Shown one piece after another: positions 20,447 to 35,190 of a DNA stretch of 64,000 bases. The stretch lies in assembly GCA_949130485.1 (NCBI GenBank), contig OX422185.1:867804-931803 (forward strand), read 5' to 3'. Position numbers and translations under genes: made by a program. Position 1 is the stretch's first letter; every line of letters begins with the position of its first letter. The notes below the pieces were generated by a model. It worked only from the letters and a program-made list of their open reading frames with translations. It was not told where the DNA came from and did not search any database. The DNA comes from Agelas oroides (Eukaryota; Porifera; Demospongiae; Agelasida; Agelasidae).

Positions 20447-23400
20447 ATAAAGTGCCAAACAGTGCCAACACCACAGCGGTGATGAGGAAGCCACAGATTT
20501 TGAGTAGCTTCCAATGGCATCTCTCATCTGTAGAAAGAACACAGTGGTGATCAATGATTGCAAACTTTATTCCTTACAGGAAGTATATCCACCAAACTAA
20601 CTTATTATTCCATGACTAAATTAAGAATACACACATTGTTAATCTGATGAAACTCACACACAGTAAGCTGAGCTTCCTCTGAAATTTCCCCATCTTCTTT
20701 CACCTCATTCTTCACTACACATTTGTAGCGACCAGCATCACTCTTGTTCACTTGTCGAATCGTCAGTGTATGGGTGGTAGCTCCATTGTGTCTACTGTCA
20801 TTGGGCACATTACTGCCATTCTTCTGCCATTGATATGTAAGATTATCTCCACCAGCTTTAATGGAAAATGTTGCTTCTTCTCCAGTAGGTATTTGCTGGT
20901 TTTCAGGGTGCTGAGTGATCACGGGTGGATCAACTGAGGGGAAAGAGGGCAGTATTTATAAGCACCAAAAATGCAAATGTTGACAAATCTGATGAAACTC
21001 ACACACAGAAAGTTGAGCCTCCTCTGAAATTTCTCCATCTTCATTCACCTCATTCTTCACTACACATTTGTAGCGACCAGCGTCACTCTTGTTCACTCTT
21101 TCAATCGTCAGTGTGTGGGTGGCAGCTCCATTGTGTCTACTGTCATTGGGCACATTACTGCCATTCTTCTGCCACTGATATGTAAGATTATCTCCAGCAG
21201 CTTTAATAGAAAATGTTGTTTCGGCTCCAGTGGGTATTTGCTGGTTTTCAGGGTGCTTGGTGATCTTGGGTGGATCAACTGAGGTGAAAGAGGGCAGTAT
21301 TTATAAGCACCAAAAATGCAAATGTTGACAAATCTGATGAAACTCACACACAGAAAGCTGAGCCTCCTCTGAAATTTCCCCATCTTCTTTCACCTCATTC
21401 TTCACTACACATTTGTAGCGACCAGCATCACTCTTGTTCATTTGTTGAATCGTCAGGCTGTGGGTGGTAGCTCCATTGTGTCTATTGCCATTGGGCACAT
21501 TACTGCCATTCTTCTGCCACTGATATGTAAGATTATCTCCACCAGCTTTAATACAAAATGTGGTTTCTCTTCCAGTGGGTATTTGCTGGTTTTCTGGGTG
21601 CTGAGTGATCACGGGTGGATCAACTGAGCGGAAAGAGGGCAGTATTTATAAGCACCAAAAATGCAAATGTTGACAAATCTGATGAAACTCACACACAGCA
21701 AGCTGAGCCTCCTCTGAAATTTCCCCATCCTTGTTCACCTCATTCTTCACTACACATTTGTAGCGACCAGCATCACTCTTGTTCACTTGTCGAATCGTCA
21801 GTGTATGGGTGGTAGCTCCATTGTGTCTATTGCCATTGGGCACATTACTGCCATTCTTCTGCCACTGATATGTAAGATTATCTCCACCAGCTTTAATAGA
21901 AAATGTGGTTTCTCCTCCAGTGGGTATTTGCTGGTTTTCTGGGTGCTTGGTGATCTTGGGGGGATGCTTTCCCTCTATGTAATTCTTCACATGGCACCTG
22001 TAGCGACCTTTGTGAGTCTTCTCTGCATCTAAGATACGTAAAGTGTGAGTGTTAGTGCCACGATATCCATCACGATCAGTGATGTCAACGCATTCCTTTT
22101 GCCATTGGAACTGAAGCTTATCTCCCGTCGCTTCAACCTTGAACACTGCTTCTGCTTCAGAAGGCACTAACTCTTCTTCTGGATGTGACTGAATAGTTGG
22201 CTAGTGGAAAGGAAACAATGCTCATCTGATGTATACAGTAGATTTATGTCAGCAGAGTATCCCTAATAATCACAATTCTTAACATTAGACAAAAATGGGA
22301 TGTGCACATTTTTGTCAGCATACAATTGTCTACTCACCTCTGGAAGCCATGCATACCAGCATAGACTTGGCTCCACTTTCTCAAGGGACTGATTACACTG
22401 AAAGGAATGGACTTTTAATAAGTGTTCAAACTTTAGAACCGGTTGTAGCACAACTGGGTGACATTTCTTGCATTCATTGCACCAGCCTTCAAATGAAAGA
22501 AAGTAGTCTTTATGCGCTTTCAGCGAGTAATGTAATGTCTTACATGCTCTGTCAATATTTTCAAAAATCAGTTTGCGAACACCATTACAGAGGATTGACA
22601 GGGTTGACAGAGGTACATTTGGGTGGCAAGGGATAATTTCAATGTAGACATGGGTGGCTCTGACTCTCAAACGAAGAGTACCCTCATTCATTTTGAAACA
22701 GATTTGATCTCGGAAGATTTTTGATTTATCTAAATCAAGTGTAGAATTCACCACTTGTTTGTTTGCAATACAAGCTACAAGTGATCCAAACAGCCCTTTA
22801 GGGCAGTAGCCACACTTGAATGTTATCAGCAGAGGAGGGATGGCACCTGATTGTGTGGAATCACTGGAACTGGCTTCTTCAAGGTGAGTAATGGCACAAG
22901 GCATGAAATACTTTTTCTGGTCACCATTTTTATTTTCACCATCACCAAGTGGTACAATCACATTAAGGTGCTCAAGGAGGTCTAGCAACATTGAGGGAGT
23001 CAGCTTACTACGAGATCCTTTAGTAAGTCTCACATAATCTGCTCTTGTAAATAAACCCCGATTGAAATATTCAGTACATTGGCCAGAAAGAGTCTTTTCA
23101 AATACGAATGTTCTTTCAACTAATTGATTCACCATGCTAAAAACATACTGTGGGTCTCGGATCACAATTGCATTGAGATCAGATGGTTCAGTGTAATAAT
23201 GAAGCACTCCAGTTTGCTTGTGAAGAAACTGGAGAGCTGCTTCAAACTCAGTTGGAGATTTGATGCCACATTCACGGGCAACCTCGAAACAATCATGCTT
23301 GCTGATGACACTATCTTTTGCAAACTCATGCTGCATTAGTGTGCTAAAAATTAGCCATGGAGCAGGAGTGTGGACCTTAAAATCATCAGAAATTATTTGT

Positions 23401-24989
23401 AAAGCATCACGTATCTTTTTTGCATCTTTGTCAGATTCATCATCAGAGGCATTGTTTATAGTAAACACCATCTGTGTTTCAGAGGCATCCAATATCATAC
23501 CCTTACTGTAAGCATCCGTTTTTTTGACCAGTTCTTTAACATCGTCTATTTTTGCCTGACATTCCTCCTGTGAGACTTTGTCTTTGAAAGTGGCAACAAG
23601 CATCACCCTTGGTTTGATTTTGTTTCCATCTTCATCCTTGTACTCAGTAAAAGCAATGCTTCCAAGAGATCGCAACAGATCTTCTTCTACAGTGAGACTG
23701 GAAAGATATTTTCGCATGCACTTCTGTTCATCTGGTCTCACATACTCTACTTCATATCTACTCTTTAGGTCTTTATCAAGGGGAAAGACTATGAAGAAAA
23801 CACAAGGGCCTACTACTAGTGCTGATAAGAGCTCTTGAAACTCAGGTTGGCCCCCCGAGTCAGTTAGGTACAGGGTCCGTTTGTTATCTACATGTTCTTT
23901 CAATCCAGAAACACCTTTTTCCTTCAAAACCTTTCGAAAGAAATCCATGCTCATACTGTACTGGTGAGTTGGAGAATCAGTGCTGAGTTCAGATGAATTC
24001 CCTCCTTCTGCAGGCGAGTAGATCTCAGGGCTATCACTTCGTATTTGTTTGGATACTTGTTCTTTCTTGTTGCTCCCCACGGAATCATTTCCTTGGAATA
24101 CATTTTCCTGTTGTGCAGATGCTTGTTGTACAATTGAATCATCTATTCGTTTTGTAGACAATTGCCTCATTAGTCGAGATTTCCGTGAAATTGAATTCTT
24201 TCTTTTCATCTTCTGTTTTCTAGAGAGCTGCCCAATTAGTCCAGAAGCCTGTGTCTTTGGATCCTCAATTATTTTCCAATCAAAATCTGACACTTGAGCA
24301 ACAGTTGTTGAAACATCCCTGATGATTTCAACTTGTACTGACCTTTCTGCTGCTTGGGTACTAGTGCGTATCTGATTCAACTTCATGCGAAGTAAGCGTT
24401 TTAGTAACGAACTCTTCCCCACTCCAGCTGGTCCCACAAATATACAATGCATGATAGTTTGATCCATTGTTCCAGACTGACGCATTACTTGCTCACATAC
24501 GGATAAGTAATGATCGACATCTGCATTAAAAGTACATATATACACTGTAAGTAAACAAGGGAATATACATCATTTTTCAGTCCCACTTCAGGCTATAGTA
24601 AGTAGATCAATACTTTCACCGTACCCATCACTGGAATTTTGTGTTAACTAGTGGGATGATTCATCATCTTGGGGCGAGCCTGAACAAGCAGCACACTGTT
24701 GTTTTACTAATTTGTCATGGCATATAGCAGGATTTGCCACTATAGCCAAATTTCAAAACACACAAGTAGCTAAGTCCTCACCTGAGATAGCCAAGTATCA
24801 CATATGCCAGCCATTTCTCCAGCCAGGGCAGCTAATGTAGCTACATATGCATGGACTATAGTTTACAATGAAATCATGAGCTGAATTTCTAGCGTTTATG
24901 AGTGCCGTTCATGCCATGCATGACTGACTCTTACCTGAAGCGACCTCAACCACTGTCCATATTTTTACCACCGGTGAGCAGCCTGCCAT
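20447..24989 (-). CDS. Roc-COR GTPase with five Ig-like repeats and a transmembrane segment
   Basis: Start ATG at 24989. Exons (minus): 24989-24935, 24520-22338, 22200-21693, 21623-21348, 21278-21003, 20933-20658, 20527-20447; all junctions keep phase. The large exon holds a ROCO-type GTPase: P-loop GPAGVGKSS, a long Ser-rich insert, switch DSGGQPEFQELL, then a COR-like region (VHTPAPWLIFSTLMQHEF onward). Ig repeats follow (first one QWQKECVDITD...GRYRCHVKN; later ones QWQKNGSNVP...GRYKCVVKN). The B-strand Cys is replaced (FKVEA, FSIKA) except in one repeat (FCIKA), while the F-strand Cys stays, so the canonical disulfide cannot form. The last exon reads YERCHWKLLKICGFLITAVV, LALFGTL: a single membrane helix preceded by basic residues. 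Roc-COR proteins are GTP-regulated dimers; a role in innate signalling is only inference. The 3' exons are uncertain. Confidence 0.85.
20658..21623 (-). repeat. Three tandem 276-bp Ig exons
   Basis: Exons 21623-21348, 21278-21003 and 20933-20658 are each 276 bp, in the same phase. Each has a CTCAG acceptor, TTGATCCACCC at its start and a GTGAGTTTC donor. Intron and exon sequences are almost identical between copies, so they arose by recent unequal duplication or are kept alike by conversion. Each encodes one Ig-like repeat. Confidence 0.9.
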
Positions 24990-25347
24990 TGATAGCACAA
25001 ACCAGAAGTAAGTTGCCACATGCGCTTTAACTTCGCTCCGGGTCAGTGAGCTGCACTCGGGAATGCAGTAGCCCTCATAACATGCTTCGCGCACGAGATA
25101 TAGAGATCAATCTTCATGAAGTGTTTGAATGCACTCATTTAAAATGTAGGTATATGGATGCAAGCAAGCACATACGTACATAAACACACTTCCGCAATGC
25201 AGTCCCGCTAGGGTGGGGCTCGCTCAGGCTCTAGCTAGAAGCATTCTGCTCTTGGTGTTTATAAGCCCCTGGCTCTATTTGTTCTCATCTTTGAATATTG
25301 TTGGGATATATGTCTGTAACTAAACTATGTTTTGAGGGCTACCGTGG

Positions 25348-25866
25348 AATAAAGTATGATGCTACTTCATAAAGTATGATGCTACTTGTTAAAGTATGAT
25401 CCTACTTCATAACGTATGATGCTACTTCATAAAGTATGATGCTACTTCATAACGTATGATGCTACTTCATAACGTATGATGCTGCTTCATAACGTATGAT
25501 GCTGCTTCATAACGTATGATGCTGCTTCATAACGTATGATGCTGCTCCATAACGTATGTTGCTGCTCCATAACGTATGTTGCTGCTCCATAACGTATGAT
25601 GCTGCTTCATAACGTATGATGCTACTTGTTAAAGTATGATGCTACTTCATAACGTATGATGCTGCTTCATAAAGTATGATGCTACTTCATAATGTATGAT
25701 GCTACTTCATAACGTATGATGCTGCTTCATAACGTATGATGCTGCTTCATAATGTATGATGCTACTTGTTAAAGTATGATGCTACTTGTTAAAGTATGAT
25801 GCTACTTGTTAAAGTATGATGCTACTTGTTAAAGTATGATGCTACTTGTTAAAGTATGATGCTACT
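25348..25866. repeat. 20-bp minisatellite, about 26 copies
   Basis: Unit CATAAAGTATGATGCTACTT with variants CATAACG, GTTAAAG and GCTGCTT. Variants are grouped in blocks: GCTG versions in the middle, TTGTTAAAG versions at the right end. Lies upstream (5') of the Roc-COR gene start. Confidence 0.92.
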
Positions 25867-26315
25867 TTATTGCTACTATGTAAACTATGTAAAATAATCT
25901 CCACTTTACCTGTGTACCTTTTACTGTTTCTATAGTAACAGGTGGATATTAAACCACAAAGTTCGTTTCTTAACCTTGTTTCATCGTCTCCCCACAATCT
26001 AATGCAAGCAATGGAAAGCTGGGCGGGACCTGGGATTGAGGCTAAATGTTTAACAGTAGCAGAGTCAGGCCTCATAATTCAGTATCCCTGTAGCATGGTA
26101 TAGTAGTCTGAGTTTAGCTGCGAAGTGACCTGTACGAATAAAATCACCTCAAACTCAAATTCAGTATTTGCGGGATGTGCTGGGTTTTCGTTCAGTGGGT
26201 AACAATTCCTGAGATCAGCAGTGAAGAATTTTCAAGTGGCCTTGCTGTGCTGCCCAATAAATGTGAGTGGCACAAGGAAATTTTTTGATGTTGGATTACA
26301 GTATTCCTGGCTTAC

Positions 26316-26349
26316 CAATGCCTTCTGGTTCAGCTTGCTTCTCATCTCC
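26316..26349 (-). CDS. Candidate 34-bp microexon
   Basis: CACTCATAG acceptor and GTAAGC donor bound GDEKQAEPEGI plus one base. The end phase (a single G) fits the start of the Roc-COR exon at 24520 (AT...), giving an Asp, so it may be an alternative upstream exon of that gene. Very short, so chance splice motifs are possible. Confidence 0.3.
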
Positions 26350-26818
26350 CTATGAGTGAGAAAAGAAAACTATGTATGTAGTGATGCCGAACATTCAAAA
26401 CTTCTTTCATAAAGCACTAGCTATGGTCTTTGCAAAAGTTCTATCATAATTTCAGATGAAAGCTTTCGGCGAGATCTATTGAGTGTTACCACTTTCCAGT
26501 TGTGCATTCAATGTATGTGGAAGTAACACCCATTTAACTTTTTACCGTACAAATTTCCATTGAACAAAAATGCAAAGGTGCCCCCCTTGTACAGCACTAA
26601 TTATCCATGCGTCAGTCCGTTCCAGTTAAGTGCTACGGCACATGACTGACATAATCTTTCCCTTTGAAGTTTACCAATCGTCTTGAACGAGGCAATGCTA
26701 ACAGTTACTGTCAAAGCGATATTATTGTTTCTGACTTCAAAACCGCCCAAAGGTGTCTCACAGGCAATATAACTCGGCAGTGTGGCCTTTCAGCGCCATT
26801 GATTTTAGTGTAGCGGAG

Positions 26819-26935
26819 TACAGTAAAACCTCCGAACAAAGGACACATTGGGGACGGGGCATTTGTCCCTTGTACAAAAGTTGTCCTCTTCTCGGAGGTT
26901 ATCTTTTAAACTTATTGGAAACTTTAAGTCATTAA
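26819..26935. other. Possible transposon end (CAGTAAAACCTCC)
   Basis: TACAGTAAAACCTCCGAACA with a partly inverted partner CTCTTCTCGGAGGTTATC shortly after. CAGTAAAACCTC-like termini are common in Tc1/pogo elements. No matching opposite end found nearby. Confidence 0.3.
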
Positions 26936-27052
26936 AGACAAAAAAACTGAACACTTAAAGGCTTTAAAATATATTCTGTGCATATATTTTTCATTTTGAT
27001 TGCAAGGTGGCAAGAGCAATACTACTTGCATAAAAAATGCAGAATGATGCAA

Positions 27053-27346
27053 TTATGACATATGGTTATACAGTAAACACTCGATTGATATTTGTACGTA
27101 GCTAACCGAAAGTTTTCGTTTGCGAGTACAGTGGAAAGGACCACTGTTGCGTATGCGGAACATTTGGTATACTTCCAGTAGGCGTGGTAATGCGTGAGGT
27201 CGCATTTTCAGACTTCTCCGTTGCTGTACCATGGTGAGAAAGGCTAGCGTGATGAGCAACAGTGCTAATATAATGCCAGGTCTTTGAATCCAGGGACGGT
27301 GGCGCACAATCTTACGTAACAATGACAACAATGATGCTCCCCAATT
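27053..27346 (-). CDS. Candidate terminal exon with a membrane helix
   Basis: A strong acceptor (TTTTCATTTACAG) opens a 97-codon frame: NWGASLLSLLRKIVRHRPWI, then QRPGIILALLLITLAFLTMV (one convincing hydrophobic helix), then a basic tail to a stop at 27053. It starts in phase 0, which matches the end of the exon at 28659-28514 of the PP1 subunit gene on the same strand, so it may be its membrane-anchoring C-terminus. The last 40 residues look non-conserved. Could equally be an unrelated exon or chance. Confidence 0.35.
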   Translation of the reverse strand, partial: NWGASLLSLLRKIVRHRPWIQRPGIILALLLITLAFLTMVQQRRSLKMRPHALPRLLEVYQMFRIRNSGPFHCTRKRKLSVSYVQISIECLLYNHMS

Positions 27347-27923
27347 CTGTAAATGAAAACAATTTGTTGTCATGGCAAGTAATTAACAGCAGCCGCACTC
27401 ATGTATACAAGCCGTTTGTAGCAATAAATACAGCAAAATGCAGAACTGAAGACGTAGCCTGAGAGCTAAGCCACTGTAGCCACTATTACTCATGGTCATG
27501 GTCTAACAGAAACACAGTGGCATGAAACAGCAACCTTTTTACGGCTGCTATATAATTGAAAATAGGCAAAAATTGGGGCATATTCGGGTAGTCCTTAACA
27601 TTTAAACATTAAGGCTTTCACAGCACAGCATTAACAGCACAAATGCCACCTGGTTATGACAACTTCAACTCCTTCTGTACACAGAAAAGCCATCAGATCT
27701 TGGTTCCAAGGCTGGCGAGTGTTCCGCATAAACCGCCAAAGACGATTGGTCTTCGTCGCTCGAAATGACTTGAGCTTTACTTCTCTCTTCTGCTCGCAGA
27801 AACACGCAGCTCTCGGTCTCAGTTCAAAGGGACCGAAACCCGTGGTCATGCGAGGACCGGAAAGGGTACTCCCCTGAAGACCAGTATTTTTTGAGCATAT
27901 CTCCCCAAAAAACAGTAACTAAC

Positions 27924-28062
27924 CGCCCCATCCATTTGAGCCATAAATGCCCCACCCATTTAAGTCATAAATACCACACCCATTTAAGCCATAAAATGCC
28001 CCACCCACCCATTTAAGCCATAAAATGCCCCATCCATCTAAGCCATAAATGCCCCATCCCCA
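27924..28062. repeat. Tandem repeat, about 26-bp unit
   Basis: Five to six copies of CATTTAAGCCATAAATGCCC with CACC spacers, variably diverged. Confidence 0.75.
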
Positions 28063-28299
28063 TCTCCCTTTATGTTTTAACTTCACACTTTATGTATGTG
28101 TGAAATTTTGAACATCGATGTGCCAGCGGTGTTGGTGCTCCCCCACTCGACATACAACTTCTGAAATTCGGACATACCTACTTCACAATCAGCACTAAAA
28201 CAAAGCTATACAGGAAAGACTAACAGTCAGAATAACAAAGCTAAGAAACCTACACTCGGCAGCCATTCACCTTCCGTAAACTATTGCGTACTTCCGTGT

Positions 28300-28500
28300 T
28301 ACAAATAATAAATTTAAGGCCGCCTTAACCGTTCTGAGTAGTTTGATTAGGCTACAGATTGAAATTGTCACTTTAGTTTTAGTTTTGATTACTAAATCTA
28401 GTATTTGGTTAACTACCATTTTTGGATGATTTCAAATGGTTTTATGCCTTACTAAAATGCATTTTAGTTTTGGTTTTAGCTAACTAAAACAATGCTGTCA
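28300..28500. repeat. TTAGTT/AACTAAAACA repeat shared with 755-890
   Basis: TTACTAAAATGCATTTTAGT and AGCTAACTAAAACAATGCTG parallel the interior of the element at 395-1044 (ACTAAAATGTACTTAGTT, AGTTAACTAAAACAACACTG). This suggests a nested or shared repeat family. Confidence 0.5.
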
Positions 28501-28513
28501 ATGGAATGCGTAC

Positions 28514-32089
<3,576 letters not shown>

Positions 32090-32402
32090 CTATGCAGTAA
32101 AAAGAACATTGTCATTGTTGTGCACATGTGCCGAGTTTCGCTCCGGTCACTAACCACTACATGTTTTGCAGACTAACACAAGGAACGTTGTACCAGAACT
32201 CTGTATTATGCAGCTGCTGTAGTGACATCTTTATATGAAATAAAGAAAAGTGAAAAGCTTCAGTTGCCACTACTCCAACTACTGAGCTGTGAAGAACGCC
32301 AGACAATCACCCTTTTGTCAGCAGCCATTAGCATGTCCTTAGGCTTGTTCTATGACTAGCTGCATACTAATATAACAAGACTTAAAAAACACTAAAAATG
32401 TA

Positions 32403-32978
32403 AAAAGATGTAGGGATGGCATGCCAAAAAGTATGCAAACAAGGTAGGGATAATGCATGAAAGCAAAGGTCAACATATTGGCAAAGCCCCATCCCTACAT
32501 CTTTTTCACACTACAGTTAGACAGTGCATGGGTAGTCTTTACTGGCAGTTCATGGGTGTAGCCTCGTTCTCAGGCCATGCACTTTCTAGCTCCCACCACA
32601 TGGCCTGGGAACGAGGCTAATATGAGCGTATAGATATGTGTGCCTTGTAGGTGGCTACCAAGGTTAGTAGTTTTATTGCCAACATACTACTTGTAGTGAC
32701 AGTGGTACCCTTGTTATATGCCTCTGGTATAACCTAGACAGTGAGCTCGAGTGGGCTGCAGACTGGTCATAGTAATCAGTGTGTAAAACTCAAGTACTCA
32801 TGCACAGCGTTAATAACTGCATGGATGGGTGCAGATTCAGCTCTCAAGCACGCTGTCTAACTGTAGTGTGAAAAAGATGTAGGGATGGGGCTTTGCCAAT
32901 ATGTAGACCTTTGCTTTCATGCATTATCCCTACCTTGTTTGCATACTTTTTGGCATGCCATCCCTACATCTTTTACGT
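32403..32978. mobile_element. Composite foldback: two inverted GATGTAGGGATGG MITEs
   Basis: 32403-32507 and 32870-32978 are inverted copies of the MITE also seen at 186-289. The inverted match extends inward (TTTTTCACACTACAGTTAGA versus TCTAACTGTAGTGTGAAAAA), so arms total about 125 bp around a 330-bp centre. The structure could be one large foldback element or two insertions. The spacer holds another small hairpin at 32559-32619. Confidence 0.75.
32559..32619. mobile_element. 61-bp TAGCCTC-type hairpin element
   Basis: TAGCCTCGTTCTCAGGCCATG and CATGGCCTGGGAACGAGGCTA form an imperfect inverted repeat. Flanking 9-mers match poorly, so it is old. Same terminal design as 48662-48756. Confidence 0.6.
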
Positions 32979-32999
32979 TTTATAAGGCTTGTTTCTGTA

Positions 33000-33762
33000 C
33001 TTTTCTGATGTTAATCTCAGTTACAGTTAGACCTAAGCCTAAGAAGAATATTTCAAGTGTAACCACAACACCAGAACTTGAAGCGGCGTTGACAGTTTAG
33101 TAGTGATTCCAGTGTGACATCTGCCCTCCCTGGAGAAAAGTATGTGTAATAATAGCCAGCTAGAACCTGATGAAGGGCCAACCACTCTCCGTACCAAACT
33201 TTGTGAAACCAATTTCATGATTCAGTTGTCAATCACATAACGACTGACCAGCTGCAGCACAGAAAACTATCATACTGACAACTGACCATCCTAGCTTTAC
33301 AGTTCACTGAAGCTGTGAGAAGGCTAATTTTAGTGTAGCTACAAGTAGGCAGCTGAATGCAGCGCCATACCTACGTGGTGTTCATAAGCCTTGCCCAAAG
33401 CCGCAGGGGAAAAAAACCATGCCAACCATGCCCACTCGCTTGTGTACTCTCCCTTCCAGAGCAATGACCGTGGTCTTCGGTCTGGGAACAAGACTTCGTG
33501 TGAGCATGCGTACAAAATTAGAAAATGGCATCCTAAGCAACGGACAGCAGCCTCAGAGTGTTGTGAATGGCCTTTGTTGACCAGGGTGAATTTGAAGCTA
33601 TGAAGACGCTGAGTGGTCGTAGAGCTCCGCGCTGTGATAAGCATCAGTTTCGTACTAAAATGATGGTGAGCACTTAAACTGTTTGCAAGATATCGTTGTT
33701 GAACACAGTGGTCTTAACAAGAAAGAATAAGAAAAATGGCACTTTCCCTACCACACACTTTT
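33000..33762. other. No gene recognised
   Basis: Contains a short plus-strand frame from 33563 (MAFVDQGEFEAMKTLSGRRA...) that meets a GTGAGC donor near 33666. It has no domain and no downstream exon that I could find. Otherwise unremarkable. Confidence 0.3.
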
Positions 33763-33962
33763 GCGTTTAGCTGTCTTCCGCGTGGCTTTTGGCCACTTAT
33801 ATGAGTGTTGCTGATCACAAAGGCACTCAAAGAGGAGGCCTGGGCGCTTAAATAAGCTTTTAACTTATTTGTGGTGAAGTTATACGGCTTTTGCTTAAGT
33901 ATTGCATATATTGTGGCGTCGGCGCCATCCCTACATAGAGAGTCTACCGACTCTCTGATAGT
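33763..33962 (+). repeat. Repeat with AGAGTCTACCGACTCTCT hairpin, copy 3
   Basis: Opposite orientation to 6455-6665 and matching it for roughly 200 bp, including TTAGCTGTCTTCCGCGTGGC, AAGTTATACGGCTTTTGC and CGGCGCCATCCCTACATAG. Confidence 0.7.
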
Positions 33963-34140
33963 CCTTCACATTGATATTCATAGTCCCACACATAATCAAT
34001 ATTCATAACTGTCCTAAGGTCATGTGATATAATTAAGGTCCACTCCATACACCTCTCTTGGTGGTCCAGACTAGGTATGAATAATTCTGTTTGATGTGAT
34101 GAGGTAACTAAATCCCAGTAGTAGCAGGTGTCTAAGTTGC

Positions 34141-34510
34141 TAGTCTCATCCCCAGACACCAAATTTTTCGTGCACGCCCTGCGGCCTTGTCGAAAAATAG
34201 GGTCTGGACACGTTCACTGGTAAAACTGGGGCGTAATCATACGAGCGTATCGGCATGTTGTCGCACCAATCAGATTGCTCAGGTAAAGTAAATTGCGTTA
34301 TGCGTCATCACAAATAGCCAGCTTGCAGATTTTTTGGCGCCAAAGCAAATGCTGCCGGTAGCTGATAATGTAATTAACACCTACAATTACCCAATTTACT
34401 GACCGCTGTATGTAAACTTGCCCCAGTTTTCGTAGTGAAAGTGTCCAGACCCTATTTTTTCGACGAGTCCGAAGGGCGCACACGAAAAATAGGGTCTGGG
34501 GATGAGACTA
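34141..34510. mobile_element. TAGTCTC-family foldback MITE, perfect 9-bp duplication
   Basis: Starts TAGTCTCATCCCCAGACACC; ends GGGTCTGGGGATGAGACTA. CTAAGTTGC flanks both sides (34132-34140, 34511-34519). Arms include TCGAAAAATAGGGTCTGGAC and its inverse. No ORF. Confidence 0.92.
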
Positions 34511-34732
34511 CTAAGTTGCTAGCTTGCCAGGTTACTAAGCATAAACTTAGACACTCTAATTAGCAAGAAAGCAATTTTAAAGGAAACCACAAAGTAAGAA
34601 GGTATGCAATTAGCGGTGATGTTACAAGTAGACCAAGCAAAAACCAATGTGTGTATATACAGTTGTACAAAAACATAACTCTTGAAGTTTACAGTGCAGC
34701 CATACCACTGGCCATTTAACTAACACTGCTTT

Positions 34733-34870
34733 CACAGTGCCTTCACAAATGTTCTGTTCTCGGGCACAAAAGTTGAGAAATTTTCAGCCTGTGTATTGCT
34801 GCGAGGGCCTGTAGTAAATTCGTCCAATTCTTCACGACTTCCAGGTGCTTCAACTGTCCGCTCACTTGTC
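34733..34870 (-). CDS. Candidate C-terminal exon, unknown protein
   Basis: After a TTTTGCAG acceptor the minus strand reads SRTSERTVEAPGSREELDEF, then TTGPRSNTQAENFSTFVPEN and a stop at 34733. It is hydrophilic, with no recognisable domain. It lies upstream of the PP1 subunit gene on the same strand and would be the end of another gene whose other exons I could not find. Confidence 0.25.
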
Positions 34871-35104
34871 CTGCTGCAAAACCTGGGATTAGCAACCCTT
34901 CGGAACTTTTATCCAACAATGTTGTCGCCTAAACCCAGACAAAATTGAGGCGGCCAAAGCCACTCGGGTGGCGGTTTTCACAAAGTAGCCACGTCCTTCC
35001 GTATAACCATCCACTTGCTATCTCTTTCAAACTCGGTCTAAGCCAGTTAGTGACTAATGTGAGTCACTACGAGATTTTTGAAACCATGTGGTTGGGTCTA
35101 TTGT

Positions 35105-35190
35105 TAGTCTATCAAGCTAGACCATCTCTCACCCTACAGAAAAGTGAGAGAGGGTCTGGAGGGTGAGAGAGGGTCTAGATTGATAGACTA
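35105..35190. mobile_element. 86-bp TAGTCTA foldback element, perfect 9-bp duplication
   Basis: TAGTCTATCAAGCTAGACC at the left, GGTCTAGATTGATAGACTA at the right, GTCTATTGT on both flanks (35096-35104, 35191-35199). It is among the smallest members and has a diverged TAGTCTA terminus. Confidence 0.9.

Noticed and set aside
22295-22636. Plus-strand 113-codon frame inside the GTPase exon
   Set aside because: Antisense shadow of the Roc-COR coding frame; no motifs of its own.
27631-27877. Minus-strand frame with a TCTTCAG acceptor
   Set aside because: No domain, no phase-compatible partner confirmed; could be an exon of the PP1 subunit gene but unsupported.
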